Of a stretch of 64,000 bases of DNA, positions 60,665-64,000 are shown one piece after another. The DNA lies in assembly GCF_016919065.1 (NCBI RefSeq), contig NZ_JAFFQA010000029.1, positions 1 through 64,000 on the forward strand. Direction: 5' to 3'. A program made the position numbers and the translations under genes. A model generated the notes under the pieces. The model had not been told where the DNA came from and ran no database searches. It saw only the letters and a list, made by a program, of their open reading frames with translations. Each line of letters starts with the position of its first letter. The stretch's first letter is position 1. Origin of the DNA: Desulfobulbus rhabdoformis (GTDB taxonomy: Bacteria > Desulfobacterota > Desulfobulbia > Desulfobulbales > Desulfobulbaceae).

Positions 60665-61981
60665 ATGCCGTTTATTCGCCCATTCTATTATGCTCTCAGC
60701 AGTCTCGCTCTGGTCTGCCTTGTGCCGCTGCTTCCTGTTATTGCCTGCAAAACCAAATATCGAAAACGTATTTTTAACCGGCTTGGCTTTGGTCTCCACC
60801 AAAAGCTCAGAAACACACCTCAAAAAACCGGCTCCACCATCTGGATACATGCCCTCTCTGTAGGAGAGGTAACCTCAGCCCTTCCGCTGATTCGAGAACT
60901 TCGCAAAACGCAGAAAGACGCCCTACTCATCTTTTCAGCCACCACCAGCTCTGGCGCTGCGATTGCCAGCTCTATTATTGCGCCCCATGTGGATTGCCTT
61001 ATCGCCGCCCCCTTAGACCTGGGTCCCGTCGTCCCCTATTACCTGCGTTGCATTGCCCCGGATCTCTTTATTCAGATAGAGACCGATTTTTGGCCCCACT
61101 GGCTGGCCTGTATGCAGCAAAAATCTATCCCCACCCTGTTAGTCAACGGACGCATTTCAGGCACATCTTTCCAGCGATATAAACGGTTTCAGTGGCTCTT
61201 TGCCCCCATGTTCAACACGTTCAGCCTGCTTTCCATGCAAACGAAAAACGACGCCCAAAAAATGCGGGCTCTTGGCCTGGCACCTGAGAAAATTCTCACT
61301 CTGGGAAACTTAAAATTTGATACCTTCCTGCAGGATGCAGCAGGAAAAACAAATAAAGCTGAGCAGATGCGTCAGGAATTTGGCTTTGCTCCCCAGGCTC
61401 CCTTGTGGATCTGCGGCTCCACGCATCCTGGTGAGGAAACCGTTGTGCTGCAGCTCTATAAACGCTTGCGGGAAACGGTGGATGGACTTCAGCTTCTCCT
61501 GGCCCCCCGTAATATTGAACGAACTGGGGAGATAGTGAAAATTGCGCAGCAATTAGGTCTCACATGCAGGCGACGCACTGATCCCCCCATACATTCTGGG
61601 CCAGTCCTTATTCTCAATACCATTGGTGAGTTGGCTACCTGTTACCAGATGGGCGATGTTGCCTTTGTCGGTGGGAGTCTGATAGACTTTGGAGGCCACA
61701 ATCCGCTGGAACCCGCCTCTGCGGGAATCCCCATTTTCGTTGGCCCCCACACCGAAGACTTTTCCGAGATTACCCAGGGGTTGGTCGAGGCGGGCGGGAT
61801 ATTTCAATCGGGTCAGGAAGAAGAAATCGCGAAGTGGCTCCTACAGGTTCTGACCAAAGAGGAAATTCGGCATACTATTGGCGCCCGGGCGGCCCATTGG
61901 ATTGCTGCCCACCGGGGCGTGGTTGCCCGTCATCTTGAGGTGATTGACATGCTGCTTTCCTCACGTAACACCGAGCAGTAG
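60665..61981 (+). CDS. waaA: Kdo transferase
   Basis: 438 aa if started at ATG 60665, where homology to the WaaA N-terminal membrane anchor begins (YYALSSLALVCLVPLLPVI); ATG 60611 would add 18 residues. GT30 signatures are WIHALSVGEVTSALPLIREL (about 61-80), the acceptor-side IQIETDFWPH (about 135-144) and NGRISGTSFQRY, and the donor-binding FVGGSLIDFGGHNPLEPASA (about 351-370). It transfers Kdo from CMP-Kdo to lipid A precursor, showing that the organism makes LPS. comEC follows 3 bp after its stop, so the two are cotranscribed. Confidence 0.95.
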   Translation: MPFIRPFYYALSSLALVCLVPLLPVIACKTKYRKRIFNRLGFGLHQKLRNTPQKTGSTIWIHALSVGEVTSALPLIRELRKTQKDALLIFSATTSSGAAIASSIIAPHVDCLIAAPLDLGPVVPYYLRCIAPDLFIQIETDFWPHWLACMQQKSIPTLLVNGRISGTSFQRYKRFQWLFAPMFNTFSLLSMQTKNDAQKMRALGLAPEKILTLGNLKFDTFLQDAAGKTNKAEQMRQEFGFAPQAPLWICGSTHPGEETVVLQLYKRLRETVDGLQLLLAPRNIERTGEIVKIAQQLGLTCRRRTDPPIHSGPVLILNTIGELATCYQMGDVAFVGGSLIDFGGHNPLEPASAGIPIFVGPHTEDFSEITQGLVEAGGIFQSGQEEEIAKWLLQVLTKEEIRHTIGARAAHWIAAHRGVVARHLEVIDMLLSSRNTEQ

Positions 61982-61984
61982 TCC

Positions 61985-64000
61985 ATGCAGAGACTGTTGG
62001 GTGTCTGCTCGCATCATCTCCTGGTTCTGATCACCCTCTTTTTTCTGGCAGGGGCAATAACTGCACGATGGTTGGCAGAACACGGGCAGGCATTCTCTGC
62101 ATCAGCCTTGCTGCTGCCCCTGTTATTGCCTCTCGTGCTGGCCCTATTTCTTTCCCCAAAAAACAAAATCCTGCTCCCCCTTCCCTTCTTTTTTCTGGTT
62201 GGTTTGCTGCATACAACCCAAGGCCTTCACCTTCCAATCGATCCCCAGCATATTGTCCAGCAGATGCCCACCAAGGCTGAAGCGACTGTGGTGGGTAGGC
62301 TGATCAGTATGCCGGAATTCAACGGTACGACAACCCGCTGTGTGCTTGCATGCGAGGCCCTGCTCAAAAAAGAGGCCCCAGAAAAAAATTTCCAGCCGAT
62401 CCATGGACGTTTGCGGCTCACGATTGCGGGTGAGCTGACCCCCTCAATCATGGCAGGAGACCTGCTGATGGTGCGGGCAACCATTGATCGGCTTCACCGC
62501 TATCAGACTCCGGGAGCATTTAACTACCCTCTGCAGATGGCTGTGCGGGGAATCTATAATTCCGCCTGGGTAACTTCCCAAGCGGCAGTCGAGCAAATCT
62601 TCCCGGCAGACCGCCAACAAAGCCTTGTTGCCGCCGTTGGCGAACTTCGTTTCTTCCCCCAGCGAACTCGACAACAGATAGCAGCCTTTATCGCACAAAC
62701 GCTGCCCCAGGAGCAGGCAGGAGTCTACCAGGCTTTACTCACAGGTACACTTGTACGAATTCCATCCCAGATCCTTGAACTGTTCAAAGCAGGAGGCACC
62801 TTCCATCTCCTGGCAATTTCCGGCTTGCACTTCAGCTTAATTGGCCTCTTTTGCCTGGGGACAATTCAGTTTTTATTGAAACGCAGCCAGTGGTTACTCA
62901 ATCACACCCATGTCCCCAGCCTTGCCTTACTCCTCACCGCCCCCCTTCTCCTGCTTTATGGTTGTATCGCCGGACTCAACCTCCCAGCCCTCCGTGCCCT
63001 GATAACCGCACTGCTCGTGCTAACCGCGGTCTTACTTCGACGTCAGCGTTCGCTGCTGCCACTGATCTCCGGAGCGGCCCTGTTTGTTCTTGCCCTACGG
63101 CCCCTGGCCCTGTTCACCGCCTCGTTCCAACTGTCTTTTGCAGCGGTCCTGGCAATCAACCTGATCTCCCCCAAACTTCCCATTTTCAACGCAACTGATC
63201 CAGACGCACCGCAATGGCAACGGGGACTGATACGCCTACTGCAAACGGTGCAGTCGATGTTCTATGTTTCCCTTGCTGCCACCGCCGGCACCCTGCCCAT
63301 TCTTCTTCTCCACTTCAACCGAGTTTCGCTGGTCAGCCCATTCACCAACCTGATCATCGAGCCCCTGCTCTGCCTTTGGGCGCTGCCCTGGGGACTTGTC
63401 AGTGTCTTTTTCATGTTTACTTCGCCACAACTGGCCCAGTGGTGTTTACAACTGGGTAGCTGGGGAGTGGAGACAGCGATCGACCTTTTAACTCTGCTTC
63501 ACCCCCTCCCCCATCTTTCATGGTGGACTGTTACCCCCACCACCATGGAAATGTGTCTTTATTATTTTTTGCTCTGGCTGCTCATTGCCAGACCGCCCCT
63601 TCCCCACCGGCTTGTGTGCAGCGGAGGGCTCGCGCTCACCCTGCTCCTTTCCTCTATATTTTTCCCCTGGAACGGAGGTGTCGGGGAGAGGCTGCATATT
63701 GACTACCTTGATGTGGGACAGGGTACATCAACGCTGATTCGAGCACCCGAAGGAGAAACCATCCTGCTTGATGGTGGAGGGTATCAGAGTGCTCGCTTCA
63801 ACGTTGGCGAATCGCTGATCGCACCTTTCCTTTGGCAGCAGCGGATTCGTCACCTGGACCGGATCATCATCACCCATCCCCATGGAGATCATTACAACGG
63901 TTTGCCTTTTATTCTCAGCCATTTTCAGCCTAAGGTGCTGGTGGTCAATGGCGATCACGGACAGGAACACGCCTACACGGAACTCTTAGCTCAGGCTCGT
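61985..64000 (+). CDS. comEC: ComEC/Rec2 DNA-uptake channel (3' end outside window)
   Basis: The first 672 codons, reading MQRLLGVCSHHLLVLITLFF onward, run to the window edge. Two N-terminal membrane segments precede the OB-like DUF4131 region (about 55-200, HGRLRLTIAGELTP). The Competence domain follows with several segments and its usual signature FHLLAISGLHFSLIGLF (about 268-284), then SFQLSFAAVLAINLI. The metallo-beta-lactamase part begins at about 570 (HIDYLDVGQGTSTLI, LLDGGGYQS) and its metal motif THPHGDHYNG is at about 632. The protein imports single-stranded DNA in natural transformation. Partial only because of the window end. Confidence 0.95.
   Translation, partial: MQRLLGVCSHHLLVLITLFFLAGAITARWLAEHGQAFSASALLLPLLLPLVLALFLSPKNKILLPLPFFFLVGLLHTTQGLHLPIDPQHIVQQMPTKAEATVVGRLISMPEFNGTTTRCVLACEALLKKEAPEKNFQPIHGRLRLTIAGELTPSIMAGDLLMVRATIDRLHRYQTPGAFNYPLQMAVRGIYNSAWVTSQAAVEQIFPADRQQSLVAAVGELRFFPQRTRQQIAAFIAQTLPQEQAGVYQALLTGTLVRIPSQILELFKAGGTFHLLAISGLHFSLIGLFCLGTIQFLLKRSQWLLNHTHVPSLALLLTAPLLLLYGCIAGLNLPALRALITALLVLTAVLLRRQRSLLPLISGAALFVLALRPLALFTASFQLSFAAVLAINLISPKLPIFNATDPDAPQWQRGLIRLLQTVQSMFYVSLAATAGTLPILLLHFNRVSLVSPFTNLIIEPLLCLWALPWGLVSVFFMFTSPQLAQWCLQLGSWGVETAIDLLTLLHPLPHLSWWTVTPTTMEMCLYYFLLWLLIARPPLPHRLVCSGGLALTLLLSSIFFPWNGGVGERLHIDYLDVGQGTSTLIRAPEGETILLDGGGYQSARFNVGESLIAPFLWQQRIRHLDRIIITHPHGDHYNGLPFILSHFQPKVLVVNGDHGQEHAYTELLAQAR

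Overview
The window looks like a chromosomal segment of a Gram-negative, flagellated, anaerobic or microaerobic deltaproteobacterium. The best guess is the Desulfobulbales (Desulfobacterota), but this is an inference from gene content and style: sigma-54 regulators, PAS/GAF sensor kinases, many chemoreceptors, a TIGR03790 protein, a TIGR04211 SH3 protein, a SulP permease and LPS/murein genes. There is no rRNA, CRISPR array, prophage or recognisable defence island.

Layout. 0.3-2.6 kb: a TerB/DUF533-like protein, a REP-associated tyrosine transposase (RAYT) between two 74-bp inverted REP pairs, and a GYF-AIM24 protein. 3.4-5.1 kb: a translationally coupled SET-domain methyltransferase and LysA-like PLP decarboxylase, the latter frameshifted in a poly-A run. 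5.2-13.4 kb: a PAS/AAA+ sigma-54 activator, mutY, a TIGR03790 protein, ampG, cysS, a MEMO/AmmB protein and tRNA-Gln(CUG) with its own promoter and terminator. 13.6-22.1 kb: a methyltransferase, an AraC regulator broken by a 4-bp duplication, a MarR-GNAT fusion with a palindromic operator, a 1302-aa PAS/GAF histidine kinase and an MFS transporter.

22.2-32.5 kb is one eight-gene operon on the minus strand. It encodes an NMT1-type ABC importer, a NikR-like regulator lacking all nickel ligands, two DUF1989 (UAAP1/UAAP2) proteins, a biotin-dependent urea/guanidine carboxylase and allophanate hydrolase. By current knowledge this is a guanidine-nitrogen assimilation operon. A near-consensus sigma-54 promoter lies upstream, and no guanidine riboswitch was seen by eye.

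33-42 kb: an acyl-CoA ligase, a SulP transporter, a chemoreceptor with a tandem Cache sensor behind a sigma-28-type promoter, and a second chemoreceptor split by a one-base poly-A insertion and preceded by an intrinsic terminator. 42-47.3 kb: creA, leuA, fbp and pepA. The leuA leader shows a complete classical attenuator: promoter, 26-codon leader peptide with five consecutive Leu codons, antiterminator and terminator. 47.4-64 kb: CNNM, SH3, DegS-like and CorA envelope proteins, purM, an EF-G-like GTPase without the catalytic His plus mogA, murJ, an lrp-lysA-rsmE operon, waaA, and comEC, which runs off the end.

Two unrelated families of dispersed intergenic repeats mark the window. One is the RAYT-linked GTCGCGGGCATGGCC family; the other is a CTGAATCCGTGACGGCGGG family with no obvious transposase here. 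Several long one-off palindromes lie between genes. Three genes carry simple frameshifts (A9, A8 and a 4-bp duplication), which may be real mutations, slippage sites or sequence errors.
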